From Treponema denticola ATCC 35405 (lineage in GTDB: Bacteria; Spirochaetota; Spirochaetia; Treponematales; Treponemataceae), in assembly GCF_000008185.1 (NCBI RefSeq), contig NC_002967.9:1-64000 (forward strand): 64,000 nucleotides of DNA, in the 5' to 3' direction. Below the pieces are notes generated by a model. That model was not told where the DNA came from, did not search any database, and saw only the letters and a program-made list of their open reading frames with translations. Positions 43,126 to 51,749 of the stretch are shown piece by piece; within the stretch, counting starts at the first letter, position 1; the number at the start of each line of letters is the position of its first letter. Made by a program: the position numbers and the translations under genes.

Positions 43126-44361
43126 TTACTTTATCTTTTTAAAGACGGCGACGCCGTTATGGCCTCCGAAGCCGAGAGAGCCTGAGGCGGCACAGTTTAT
43201 TTCGCCTTTGACGCCCTTGTTCGGAACATAGTCCAAATCGCAGCCGGCTTCAAGGTCGGGTTCGGTTAGGTTAATGGTCGGGGGATAAAATCCTTCTTCC
43301 ATTGCCTTTATACAGAAGATAGCTTCAAGAGCTCCTGCGGCACCTAAGCAATGGCCTATCATCGATTTGGTTGAAGAAACCTTCATTTTATATGCATGGT
43401 CTCCAAAAGCTTTTTTAATCATGGCCGTTTCTGCAGGGTCGTTAATCGGCGTCGATGTTCCGTGAGCATTATAGTATTGAACTTCTTCAGGTTTTACGCC
43501 TGCATCGGCGAGGGCGTTGGTGATAGCCAATGCTCCTCCGTCACCTGAGGGGTCGGGGCTGGTTAAGTGGTAGGCATCGGAGGAGGCTCCATAGCCCGCA
43601 AATTCTGCATATATTTTAGCTCCCCTTTTTTTTGCATGTTCATATTCTTCAAGGATGAGAATGCCTGAGCCTTCGCCCATCACAAAGCCTGAACGCTTTT
43701 TATCGAAGGGACAGCAAGCCTTGGCAGGATCGCCTGAGGCGAGGGTTTGCAAAATCGTAAAACCGCTTATGCCGAAACCGGTAATTGTAGCTTCCGTACC
43801 GCCCGATACACATACATCAAGCCTTCCTGAGCGGACAAGGTCTAAAGCGTTTCCGAGAGCATCGGTACCGGAAGCACAGGCCGTGGCCAATGTCCAAGAC
43901 GGTCCCTTTATGCCGAACTGCATACTTATGTTTCCGGCTGCCTCATTCGGAATAAGAAGAGGAACAGTCATAGGCGGAATACGATCCGGAGCAACTTGAA
44001 AGTATTTTTTAAAGGCTTCTTGGTAGATTTCAAAACCGCCTATACCGTTTCCGAGTATTATACCTGTGCGGTTTGCATCGATGTTTTCTTTTGAAAGGCC
44101 GGCATCCTTCATTGCCTGCGAAGCTGCGGCTACGGCAAATTGAGTGAACCGCGCCATTTTACGGGCATCTTTTTTATCCATAAATTGTGAAGCGTCAAAG
44201 TTTTTTACTTCTGCCGCTATCTGAATCTTAAAATCGGAACAATCAAATTGGGTAATGTTTCCGATTCCGCATTTACCTGCTTTGATTCCTTCCCATGTTT
44301 CATCCAGGGTGTTTCCTATGGGGGTTACGGCACCGAGGCCTGTAATTACAACTCTTCTCAT
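43126..44361 (-). CDS. fabF: 3-oxoacyl-ACP synthase II
   Basis: FabF elongates acyl-ACP by condensing it with malonyl-ACP. 411 residues with the active-site Cys in TACASGTDALG (about 162), the two histidines in NAHGTSTP (about 301) and MIGHCLGAAGA (about 339), and the start MRRVVITGLGAVTPIG. The frame extends 10 codons further upstream, but AAGGAG sits just before the ATG at 44361. It is alone: acpP and fabG, often adjacent in bacteria, are absent. An insertion sequence lies just outside its promoter. Confidence 0.96.
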   Translation of the reverse strand: MRRVVITGLGAVTPIGNTLDETWEGIKAGKCGIGNITQFDCSDFKIQIAAEVKNFDASQFMDKKDARKMARFTQFAVAAASQAMKDAGLSKENIDANRTGIILGNGIGGFEIYQEAFKKYFQVAPDRIPPMTVPLLIPNEAAGNISMQFGIKGPSWTLATACASGTDALGNALDLVRSGRLDVCVSGGTEATITGFGISGFTILQTLASGDPAKACCPFDKKRSGFVMGEGSGILILEEYEHAKKRGAKIYAEFAGYGASSDAYHLTSPDPSGDGGALAITNALADAGVKPEEVQYYNAHGTSTPINDPAETAMIKKAFGDHAYKMKVSSTKSMIGHCLGAAGALEAIFCIKAMEEGFYPPTINLTEPDLEAGCDLDYVPNKGVKGEINCAASGSLGFGGHNGVAVFKKIK

Positions 44362-44407
44362 ATAAACTCCTTTTTGCGTAAATTTCCGCATTTTTGTACT
44401 CTTTATT

Positions 44408-44424
44408 GTTCTTTATTAAAGAAC
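44408..44424. promoter_or_regulatory. 17-bp palindrome in the fabF leader
   Basis: GTTCTTTATTAAAGAAC is a perfect palindrome with one central base. It lies about 40 nt downstream of the predicted fabF start point and about 50 nt before the ATG, where a repressor site or a leader hairpin would act. A T-run on the plus-strand side means it could also end a rightward transcript. Confidence 0.45.
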
Positions 44425-44466
44425 TTTTTTTATGTCAGGCTGTCTACAGAACAGCTTATAGAACAA

Positions 44467-44495
44467 AGTCTACTTGCTTACGGCTTCTCTGTCAA
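44467..44495 (-). promoter_or_regulatory. predicted fabF promoter, directly adjacent to the insertion sequence target site
   Basis: TTGACA (44490-44495), 17 bp, TAGACT (44467-44472) on the minus strand. The 17-bp target duplication of the insertion sequence begins at the very next base (44496), so everything upstream of -35 has been displaced by the element. Confidence 0.6.
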
Positions 44496-44512
44496 GGCCG
44501 GTTTTTATCCGT
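44496..44512. repeat. left copy of a 17-bp target-site duplication
   Basis: GGCCGGTTTTTATCCGT occurs here and again at 45840-45856, immediately on either side of the insertion sequence. Confidence 0.85.
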
Positions 44513-45839
44513 TGTCAATACACCATAGAAATGTCCCCTGTTTTAGCACCATAGAAATGTCCCCTTTTGTTATGCCGGTTATGATAATTTTACCTCCTTA
44601 AGATACTCTTTAGTTATTTCTAAGAAATCAAGCTCTTTGTTGTTCCATATTAGTTTTATGGTTCCATCCAAGAGTTCTCTTAACAATATGTTTGTTTTAG
44701 GTCTCGGTATATTACGGTTCGATTTTGTTATTTGAAAAAGTCTGTTTTCATACCTGATAACAAAATCATTACTTACAACCCTTTGTTCTTCATAGCAGAA
44801 AATATTAGCAAGCTGTTCTTTACTTGGACAAGGAGCATGCCCATCTTGTGAGTCTAAAGGTGCAATGGCGAACTTTTTATTTATTTTCGGTAAATACTCT
44901 TTTTGTAAAAAAGCATTAGCCTTTTCAATAGTATTTATTTTTGCAAGGCGTAATTCTTTTACAAATCTGTCTTGATAAACACTATGATTCCTTTCTACAC
45001 GGCCTTTAGATTGAGCCGAATGAGCCACTATTATTTGTATTCCAAGTTTTTCACAAGCTTTTTGAAACGGGGTTTTAGGCCTTACATTTTTTATTATTTC
45101 TGACATAGTTGGCTCCCGTGTAATAACATAAGCATTTTTTTTATCACAACATACCGCTTGAGGTATCCCATGACAGTCTATCCAGCCCCATAAAAGCCTC
45201 ATAGCAGCTTCCGTTGTCTCTTGTTCCGTCAAAAACGACTGTGTCATTCCTGTTGCATCATCGACTATATTCATTAAACAGCATTTAGGTCCTCTTTGCT
45301 CAAACCATTTATGATGACTTCCGTCAAATTGAAGCATCTGTCCAAAACATTCTCTTCTTTCTCTTCTACTTCGATGAATGTTCCTTCGCCGTTTTCTACT
45401 CCAAAGACCTGCTTTGATTAGTAATCGCCTAAGCGTTTCATGATTTATTTTTATCCCATCAAGTTCTTCAAGTTTTTCTGCTGCCAGAGTAGGACCAAAA
45501 TCATGATATTTTTCAGCGTACAGTTCCAAGCATTTTTTCTTTATATTTTCATCGACTCTTTTTGAGGAAGGTTTTCCTAGACTTTTATGCAAAAGACCTT
45601 TATCTCCTTGTTCCAAATACCTTTTGTAAATACGCTTTGCTTGTCTGTAACATACCTGCATTTTTATGGCTGCTTGTTTTAAGGTTATTTGACGCTCTAC
45701 TACCATTGCCAGTATTTTTCCCCTTGTTCTTTCCTTTTTTCCCATATTTAATTTTTCTTCCATCACCGTCATCTCCACAATTTATTATGGGGACATTTTA
45801 ACGGTGCTTACAAGGGGACTTTATCACTGTGTTTCAACA
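44513..45839 (-). mobile_element. insertion sequence, ISNCY (IS1202-like) type, complete
   Basis: 1327 bp bounded by imperfect terminal inverted repeats. The left end starts TGTCAATACACC and the right end, read inwards, TGTTGAAACACAG, both continuing into a CCCC-rich match over about 50 bp. A 17-bp direct repeat flanks it. The left end carries an 18-bp sequence (CACCATAGAAATGTCCCC) twice, at 44521-44538 and 44547-44564, which probably binds transposase. One intact transposase gene fills most of it. The family is assigned from the transposase; the long target duplication agrees with IS1202-like elements. Confidence 0.85.
44579..45778 (-). CDS. ISNCY-family DDE transposase
   Basis: An intact transposase of up to 399 residues; the ATG at 45763, preceded by GGAG, is a likely alternative start. 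The N-terminal helix-turn-helix (ITLKQAAIKMQVCYRQAKRI) is of the winged or IS30/IS481-like sort, followed by a second HTH-like region. The catalytic core has the first Asp in LQFDGSHHKW, NIVDDATG, and the Glu in SKGRVERNHSVYQ, spaced as a DDE/RNase H fold. No frameshift is present, so the element may still move. It ends 66 bp inside the left border. Confidence 0.88.
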   Translation of the reverse strand: MEMTVMEEKLNMGKKERTRGKILAMVVERQITLKQAAIKMQVCYRQAKRIYKRYLEQGDKGLLHKSLGKPSSKRVDENIKKKCLELYAEKYHDFGPTLAAEKLEELDGIKINHETLRRLLIKAGLWSRKRRRNIHRSRRERRECFGQMLQFDGSHHKWFEQRGPKCCLMNIVDDATGMTQSFLTEQETTEAAMRLLWGWIDCHGIPQAVCCDKKNAYVITREPTMSEIIKNVRPKTPFQKACEKLGIQIIVAHSAQSKGRVERNHSVYQDRFVKELRLAKINTIEKANAFLQKEYLPKINKKFAIAPLDSQDGHAPCPSKEQLANIFCYEEQRVVSNDFVIRYENRLFQITKSNRNIPRPKTNILLRELLDGTIKLIWNNKELDFLEITKEYLKEVKLS

Positions 45840-45856
45840 GGCCGGTTTTTATCCGT
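45840..45856. repeat. right copy of a 17-bp target-site duplication
   Basis: Exact repeat of 44496-44512 directly after the right inverted repeat. Removing the element and one copy would join the fabF promoter region to the 3' end of the acyl-CoA synthetase gene. Confidence 0.85.
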
Positions 45857-45865
45857 CGACTTTTA

Positions 45866-47518
45866 TCAGACCTTTCGGCTTCTGATTGCAGCCCGGCTTA
45901 TCTTGCCGTTATGGGTTTTCGGCAAAGTTTCTACAAATTCGAGAGAACGCGGGGCCTTGTAAAGGGCCGCATTTTTCTTTGCAAAGAACATAAGCTCTTT
46001 TTCCAAGGCTTGGCTCGGCTGATAGGTTTTGTTCAAAACAACAAAGGCCTTTACCGCCTGACCTCTCTTAGGGTCGGGTACGCCTGTTACCGCACATTCA
46101 AAGACTGCCGGATGCTGGAGAAGAACCGACTCCACCTCAAAGGGGCTTATACGGAAACCGGAGCTTTTTATAAGGTCATCGGTTCGGCTTTCAAACCAAA
46201 AATAACCGTCTTCATCCCTATAGGCGGCGTCTCCCGTGTGGTAAACTCCGTCCTTAAAAACCTCGGCCGTTTTTTCTTCATTTTTATAATAACCCCCGAA
46301 CATTCCGAAAGGAACCTTTTTATCCAAACGCAAGATGATTTCTCCCGATTCTCCTGCCTTGCAAGAAGATCCGTCGGGGCGGATAATATCTATCTCATAG
46401 CCGGGGGCGGGCTTTCCCATCGAGCCGGGTTTAATTTTCATGCCGGGGAAGGTTCCTGTTGTGAGGGTAAGCTCTGTTTGCCCGTAGCCTTCCCGCAGTT
46501 CTATTCCAGTCTTTTCTTTAAATGTATTGAATATGTCCATGCTAAGGGCTTCACCTGCCGTTGTACATTCTTCCAATGAGGATAAATCGTAATCTTCTAT
46601 TTTTTCGCGGATTAAGTACCTGTAAACGGTAGGAGGTGCACAAAAGGAAGTTACCCTGTATTTTGATAATTTTTCGAGCAGGTTTTTAGGGATAAACATT
46701 TTCATGTCGTACACAAAGACGGCACAGCCGCAGAGCCATTGACCGTAAATCTTTCCCCACATAGCCTTTGCCCAGCCTGTTTCTGCAACGCTTAAGTGTC
46801 TTCCGCCTTCCTTGACATTTTGCCAAAATTTTGCAGTCGCAATGTGTCCAAGAGGATATAAAAAATTATGCTCCACCATTTTGGGATTGCCCGAAGTACC
46901 TGAGGTAAAGTACAAAAGAGCTATGTCCTTTCCGCAAGGGTAGGAATTCCCTTGGGGAGGTGTAAAATCTTCACTCATATTTTTTACGAGTTCATCAAAG
47001 GAAATCCAACCCTCCATTTCGTCATGCACCCAGACAAGAAGGGGCTTATTATAAGCGGACTCAGCAGCTTTTTGAATTTCTTCTTGCAAATTCTTTTCTT
47101 GTACGGCCATTATCATTTTTATATTGGCGGATTGAATACGGTATTCGATGTCGTGAGCTGCGAGCTGGACCGTTGCAGGAACGGCTATTGCCCCTATTTT
47201 GTGCAGGGCAGGAAGAACAAACCAAAACTCGTATCTTCTTCGCAAAAAAAGCAAAACCGTGTCGCCTCTTCCTATTCCCATGGCCTTAAAAAAGTTGGCT
47301 GTTTTATTTATCTGCTTTGCCAATTCTCCGAACGAAAAAATCCTTTCTTCGGTTTCATCGCACCATACGAGAGCCTCTTTTTCGGGGTATTCCTTAGCCA
47401 TTCTATCTATTATGTCATAAGCAAAATTAAAATTCTCGGGAGCTTTAACTGAAAAAGAATTATGTACGGTTTCCCAATCATCGCTTTCAATATAGTTTAT
47501 ATATTCTTTATAAAACAT
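45866..47518 (-). CDS. AMP-forming acyl-CoA synthetase, medium-chain type
   Basis: 550 residues of the ANL superfamily. Motifs: the P-loop YFTSGTSGNPKMVEH (about 210-225), GYGQTE, YHTGD, the hinge DDLIKSSGFRI and the catalytic Lys in NGKISR near the C-terminus (about 542). The start SVKAPENFNFAYDIID matches medium-chain synthetases (AcsM type). It would activate a short or medium fatty acid to acyl-CoA at the cost of ATP to AMP. Its position before fabF, interrupted by the insertion sequence, suggests both once formed a lipid unit. AAGGTG precedes the ATG. Confidence 0.9.
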   Translation of the reverse strand: MFYKEYINYIESDDWETVHNSFSVKAPENFNFAYDIIDRMAKEYPEKEALVWCDETEERIFSFGELAKQINKTANFFKAMGIGRGDTVLLFLRRRYEFWFVLPALHKIGAIAVPATVQLAAHDIEYRIQSANIKMIMAVQEKNLQEEIQKAAESAYNKPLLVWVHDEMEGWISFDELVKNMSEDFTPPQGNSYPCGKDIALLYFTSGTSGNPKMVEHNFLYPLGHIATAKFWQNVKEGGRHLSVAETGWAKAMWGKIYGQWLCGCAVFVYDMKMFIPKNLLEKLSKYRVTSFCAPPTVYRYLIREKIEDYDLSSLEECTTAGEALSMDIFNTFKEKTGIELREGYGQTELTLTTGTFPGMKIKPGSMGKPAPGYEIDIIRPDGSSCKAGESGEIILRLDKKVPFGMFGGYYKNEEKTAEVFKDGVYHTGDAAYRDEDGYFWFESRTDDLIKSSGFRISPFEVESVLLQHPAVFECAVTGVPDPKRGQAVKAFVVLNKTYQPSQALEKELMFFAKKNAALYKAPRSLEFVETLPKTHNGKISRAAIRSRKV

Positions 47519-47636
47519 AGTTTCACCTTATAAGACTATAGACAAGGCTTTTCCGAAAAGGTTGCAATAGAAAGAAAATGAAAAATATGGTAGAATTCAG
47601 TTTGATTTTAAAGGATGCTTATTTTAAAGAATTTTT

Positions 47637-48695
47637 ATGGGAGAGCTTATATCAAGGACAACGAGTGATATACTTTTGGATATGCTTATAGAACAAAACG
47701 GAAGCCCTCTTTCGGGCGAAGAAGCGGCTTTGCACTTAGGCCTTTCGAGGGTTTCCGTCTGGAAGGCCGTGCAAAAACTAAGGGATGAAGGTTATGAAAT
47801 TGAAGGCGGAAAAAACAAGGGCTATATTCTAAAATCCTCTTCAGATGTGCTGAACGCCTTTTCAATTGAAAAGAACCTATCTGCCTTTGCTCAATCCGTT
47901 TGCAAGGGGAAGGTTGAAGTTTTTAAGACAATAGATTCCACTAACACCGAGGCAAAAAGGCGGTTAACTTCCTCAAGCAGAGCCGAATCCCTTCACGGAA
48001 CGGTTCTTTTTGCCGAGCATCAAAGCGCCGGGAGAGGCCGCTTTTCACGCAGTTTTTATTCGCCAAAAGGAGCGGGTTTATATTTTAGTCTGATTTTTTG
48101 CCCCTCAATTCCGGCAAGGACCGAAAGGGAAGTGCCCTCTTCCGATCTTTACACGGCAATTTCGGCAACGGTTATCTGCCGCTGCTTAAAGGCTCTGGGC
48201 TTTGCTCCGCAAATAAAGTGGGTAAACGATATTTATCTTAACGGAAAAAAAATCTGCGGCATTTTAAGCGAGGGAATTATCGATATGGAAACTTCCTCAG
48301 TGCAGGCCGTAATTATAGGCATAGGCCTCAATGTAAAAGAGTCTAATTTTCCTCCCGAACTTAAAAACAAGGCCGGCTCTCTTTTTACCGAAACAGGCTC
48401 ATCTTTTAGCGAAGCTGAAGTTCCTTCCCTCAACCGGAATGTTTTAGCTTCTTCCATTATGTCGAGCCTGATTGAAGCTCTCTACGGTCTACATTCTCAA
48501 AAAAACTTAATGGAAGAATATAAAAACCTCTCCCTCCTTACGGGAAAAAAGGTAAGAGTTCTTCCCTTTGCCGGCATCCCCTATCAAGCCTTGGTTTTGG
48601 GAATCAGCGATTTAGGACATCTTATCATAGAAACCGATGACGGCAAAAAAGAAGAGTTGATTTCAGGCGAGGTTAGTTTGGAGCTTGAACCTTAA
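47637..48695 (+). CDS. birA: biotin--[acetyl-CoA carboxylase] ligase / biotin repressor
   Basis: A 352-residue bifunctional BirA. An N-terminal helix-turn-helix (residues about 20-65, LSGEEAALHLGLSRVSVWKAVQKL) comes before the ligase domain with GRGRFSRSFYSP (biotinyl-AMP loop, Ser where E. coli has Gly), KWVNDIYLNGKKICGILSE and the C-terminal SH3-like domain. It activates biotin and attaches it to carrier lysines and may repress biotin uptake or synthesis genes, but no such genes are in the window. The 5' region lacks a clear Shine-Dalgarno sequence. Confidence 0.93.
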   Translation: MGELISRTTSDILLDMLIEQNGSPLSGEEAALHLGLSRVSVWKAVQKLRDEGYEIEGGKNKGYILKSSSDVLNAFSIEKNLSAFAQSVCKGKVEVFKTIDSTNTEAKRRLTSSSRAESLHGTVLFAEHQSAGRGRFSRSFYSPKGAGLYFSLIFCPSIPARTEREVPSSDLYTAISATVICRCLKALGFAPQIKWVNDIYLNGKKICGILSEGIIDMETSSVQAVIIGIGLNVKESNFPPELKNKAGSLFTETGSSFSEAEVPSLNRNVLASSIMSSLIEALYGLHSQKNLMEEYKNLSLLTGKKVRVLPFAGIPYQALVLGISDLGHLIIETDDGKKEELISGEVSLELEP

Positions 48696-48724
48696 AAAAG
48701 CTCATCTTTGAACAGTTGCTTTGC

Positions 48725-48753
48725 TAGACATAAATATTGAAAAATGATAAAAT
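48725..48753 (+). promoter_or_regulatory. predicted pta promoter
   Basis: TAGACA (48725-48730), 17 bp, TAAAAT (48748-48753), with a leader of about 55 nt before AAGGAG and the ATG at 48816. Confidence 0.5.
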
Positions 48754-48815
48754 ACAATGTAAATAAAATTGTTAGTCCAATTTAAACATACGGAAAAGAT
48801 TAAGGAGAAAAAATT

Positions 48816-49823
48816 ATGAGTTTTGTAGATGAAATGAAAAGAAAGGCAAAGATGTATGCTAACCGCCTTGTTTTGCCTGAAGGTACTGAAGAAAGGACTC
48901 TCAAAGCAGCCCGATCTATCGTAGACGAAAAATTGGTATCGGAGCTTTTTTTAATCGGTTCCGATGATGCTGTTTATGCAGCGGCTTCTAAGGCGGGGGT
49001 AAAACTTGGCGGAATCAAGATAATCGATCCGAAAAAATCGGAATGGCTCGATTCCTTTGCCGAAAGCTATTACGAAAAAAGAAAGGCCAAGGGTATGACC
49101 CTTGAACAGGCTAAAATAGAAATGAGTGCGGAGCTGGGCTTCGCAGCGATGATGTTGGTTCAAGATAAGGCGGATGCAATGGTTGCGGGAGCCTTAAACA
49201 CAACAGCCGATGTTCTCCGTGCAGGTTTAAAAGTTATCGGAACCCTTCCGGGAATGAAAACCGCTTCTTCTTGCTTTTTGATGGACACAAAAAATCCCAA
49301 ACTCGGAGCAAACGGAGTCTTTATCTTTTCGGACTGTGCCGTAATTCCGACTCCCAGCTCTGAACAGTTGGCCGACATTGCCTGCTCTGCAGCTATAAGT
49401 TGCCGGACCTTTGCCGGGGTTGAGCCGATTGTTGCAATGCTCTCCTTTTCTACCAAGGGTTCGGGCGGCGACAAAGATGAAAATATTTTACGCGTCCGCG
49501 AAGCCGTAAAAATCTTACAGGAAAGAAAACCCGATTTCGTCTTTGACGGAGAAATCCAGTTGGACTGCGCCATAGTTCCTTCAGTTATGCAAAAGAAAGC
49601 GGCCGACTCTCCCGTAAAAGGACAGGCCAATACCCTGATTTTCCCCGACCTCGGAGCCGGAAACATAGGATATAAGCTGGTACAGAGAATTGCCGGTGCA
49701 GAAGCCCTCGGCCCCTTCCTCCAAGGCTTTGCAAAGCCCATATCCGACCTTTCCAGAGGCTGCTCGGTAGACGACATAATTACCACCTCGGCTGTAACCT
49801 TGGTTCAAGCCGGAAGAAAATAA
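48816..49823 (+). CDS. pta: phosphate acetyltransferase
   Basis: Pta converts acetyl-CoA and phosphate to acetyl phosphate, the step before acetate kinase makes ATP. The 335 residues are the short Pta form without the N-terminal regulatory domain. Family motifs are LVLPEGTEERT, the DAMVAGALNTTADVLRAGL loop, MLSFSTKGSG (substrate arginine/serine region) and PDLGAGNIGYKLVQR near the end. AAGGAG precedes the ATG. Acetate kinase is not in the window. The TPR gene starts 4 bp after its stop. Confidence 0.95.
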   Translation: MSFVDEMKRKAKMYANRLVLPEGTEERTLKAARSIVDEKLVSELFLIGSDDAVYAAASKAGVKLGGIKIIDPKKSEWLDSFAESYYEKRKAKGMTLEQAKIEMSAELGFAAMMLVQDKADAMVAGALNTTADVLRAGLKVIGTLPGMKTASSCFLMDTKNPKLGANGVFIFSDCAVIPTPSSEQLADIACSAAISCRTFAGVEPIVAMLSFSTKGSGGDKDENILRVREAVKILQERKPDFVFDGEIQLDCAIVPSVMQKKAADSPVKGQANTLIFPDLGAGNIGYKLVQRIAGAEALGPFLQGFAKPISDLSRGCSVDDIITTSAVTLVQAGRK

Positions 49824-49827
49824 ACTT

Positions 49828-51711
49828 ATGGCTAAGTCTGTAAATGCGCTTATAAATGAAGCTATTGAAGCCGGAAAAAAACGCGACTATAAGACTTCAA
49901 TTTTAATTTTAGAAAACTTAGCCGCAGAGGGCTTAGCCGAAGTATCTTCTCCCTTTTACGGCGAAAAAAAGGGAAATCCCGAAATATATTTATACCTTTC
50001 AAGGGCTTGGGCTGCTGTAAACAATTACGGCAGATCAATAGCCTATGGTAAGGCCTATATAAAAAGATGCTCATCGGACCCGTCTGCAAATAGTACAGAC
50101 CTTCCTATGGGTTTCTTTTTTTTGGGCCGCTCATATTTGGCCGCAGGGCAATATGACAGGGCCGTTTATTGTCTTGAAAAAAGCTTAAAGCTAAATCCCC
50201 ATCCTCTTGAAACAAGGGCAATGCTCGGCTCGGCCTATCTAAAATGGAAAAAGCCCCGTCTTGCCAGGGAAACCTTTGAAGAAGCCTTAAAGTTTGCTCC
50301 TTCGGATGCAAAGCTGAATGCCGGATATTTAAATTCTCTTTTTGTTGAAGGAATTTATGAATTAAGAAACGGCAACGCAGATATGGCTCGCCAAATGTTC
50401 AGCTTTGCAATAAAGAACGGCATAGACGGGGTTGCTCCTCGCCTATATCTTGCTCACGCCCTAAAAATGGAGGGCTATCTTCCGGAGGCCCTAGGCCAAT
50501 ACGAGGCCGCCTGCGAATTCGAGCCCGATGATCCCGCCCTAAAGTGGTACCCTGCAATGATCAAGATGCAGCTGGGCGATACAACCGCTGCTGCAGAAGA
50601 TTTTGCAAAACTGGGTATTGAGATTCCCGATGACGGAGTTTCGGATCGTTTTTTTGCAATGGGCGTTATCAAAAAACATATGGAGCGGGGCGATTACTCA
50701 AGAGCAGCCGTTGCCGCCCGCATCTTTATTAAAACCTTTGGAAGCGATGCCGAAATACGCCTCCTCGCTGCAGAAGCCCAGCGTTCCATGGGGAACACCA
50801 ACACAGCCTTGGGACATTATAAGTGTGCACTTGAACACGAGCCTGAAAATCCTTATCCGCATTACGGCATAATGCTTGCCCTTCAAGAAGCATACCGATG
50901 GGAGGAACTTAGTGCCGAAATCCTGCGGGCCGAAGCAAGCGGCGTCTGCGATGCGGACGATATTTATTATTATAAAATAATTACCGCTGCCCATATCGAT
51001 AATCCTCCCGAAGAGGTATTGCCTCATCTTCAAGCTCTTATTCAAAACGGAAGATCCGATTCGGCTATTTTTAATGCGATGGGCTGCTGCTACATAAAAC
51101 TGAACATGCCCGACCTTGCCCTAAACTGGTATGAAAGAGCTTTGAGCATCAATGAAAAAGATGAAGAAGCTAAAATAGGAATTATCGCCTCTTACGAAAA
51201 TTTACAATTAAATAAGGAAGCTGATGAAGCATATAACTCATATCTAAATGAATGGGGAAAGAATATCTACATAAGGCGGGACTATGTACTATTTTTAGAA
51301 AAATGCGAGCGTTGGGAAGATGCCGGCAATCAGCTTGAAATTTTAATGAGTCAAGGCAAAAAAGTTAATTTTGATCCTGAGCTTGCTTTATTCCGAAGAA
51401 AGGCAGGACAATACCAAAAAGCCGCTATTCTTTATAGAAAGATGCTTAGGGCTAAACCGGAAGAAAGACTCTTATTACACAACCTCGTCTTCTGTCTTGA
51501 TAAAATGGGACAAACAAAAGTCTCCCTCGATCTTTTAAAAGCTGCAGAAAAAATGTTCGGCATTAAGACCGATTCCATGCTCATCAAAGGCATCCTTCAA
51601 ATGCGCCTAAAAAAGAAAGAAGATGCAATAAAAACTTTTCAATACATATTGGAAAAAGAACCTAAAAACAAACATGCTGCCGAATTCTTGGAAAAAGCTT
51701 ACGGAAAATAA
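49828..51711 (+). CDS. TPR-repeat scaffold protein
   Basis: 627 residues with no signal peptide or membrane segment. About 12-15 tetratricopeptide repeats run through it, recognisable by the A-x7-L-x3-P pattern (for example YDRAVYCLEKSLKLNPHP near 115-130, LALNWYERALSINEKDEE near 435 and DAIKTFQYILEKEPKN near the end). It would act as a protein-binding scaffold in the cytoplasm. It is 4 bp after pta and probably co-transcribed, but no functional link is evident. Confidence 0.85.
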   Translation: MAKSVNALINEAIEAGKKRDYKTSILILENLAAEGLAEVSSPFYGEKKGNPEIYLYLSRAWAAVNNYGRSIAYGKAYIKRCSSDPSANSTDLPMGFFFLGRSYLAAGQYDRAVYCLEKSLKLNPHPLETRAMLGSAYLKWKKPRLARETFEEALKFAPSDAKLNAGYLNSLFVEGIYELRNGNADMARQMFSFAIKNGIDGVAPRLYLAHALKMEGYLPEALGQYEAACEFEPDDPALKWYPAMIKMQLGDTTAAAEDFAKLGIEIPDDGVSDRFFAMGVIKKHMERGDYSRAAVAARIFIKTFGSDAEIRLLAAEAQRSMGNTNTALGHYKCALEHEPENPYPHYGIMLALQEAYRWEELSAEILRAEASGVCDADDIYYYKIITAAHIDNPPEEVLPHLQALIQNGRSDSAIFNAMGCCYIKLNMPDLALNWYERALSINEKDEEAKIGIIASYENLQLNKEADEAYNSYLNEWGKNIYIRRDYVLFLEKCERWEDAGNQLEILMSQGKKVNFDPELALFRRKAGQYQKAAILYRKMLRAKPEERLLLHNLVFCLDKMGQTKVSLDLLKAAEKMFGIKTDSMLIKGILQMRLKKKEDAIKTFQYILEKEPKNKHAAEFLEKAYGK

Positions 51712-51749
51712 TTTGGAGGCAGAAACTGCTGTTCTTATCGGCTTTAAAG

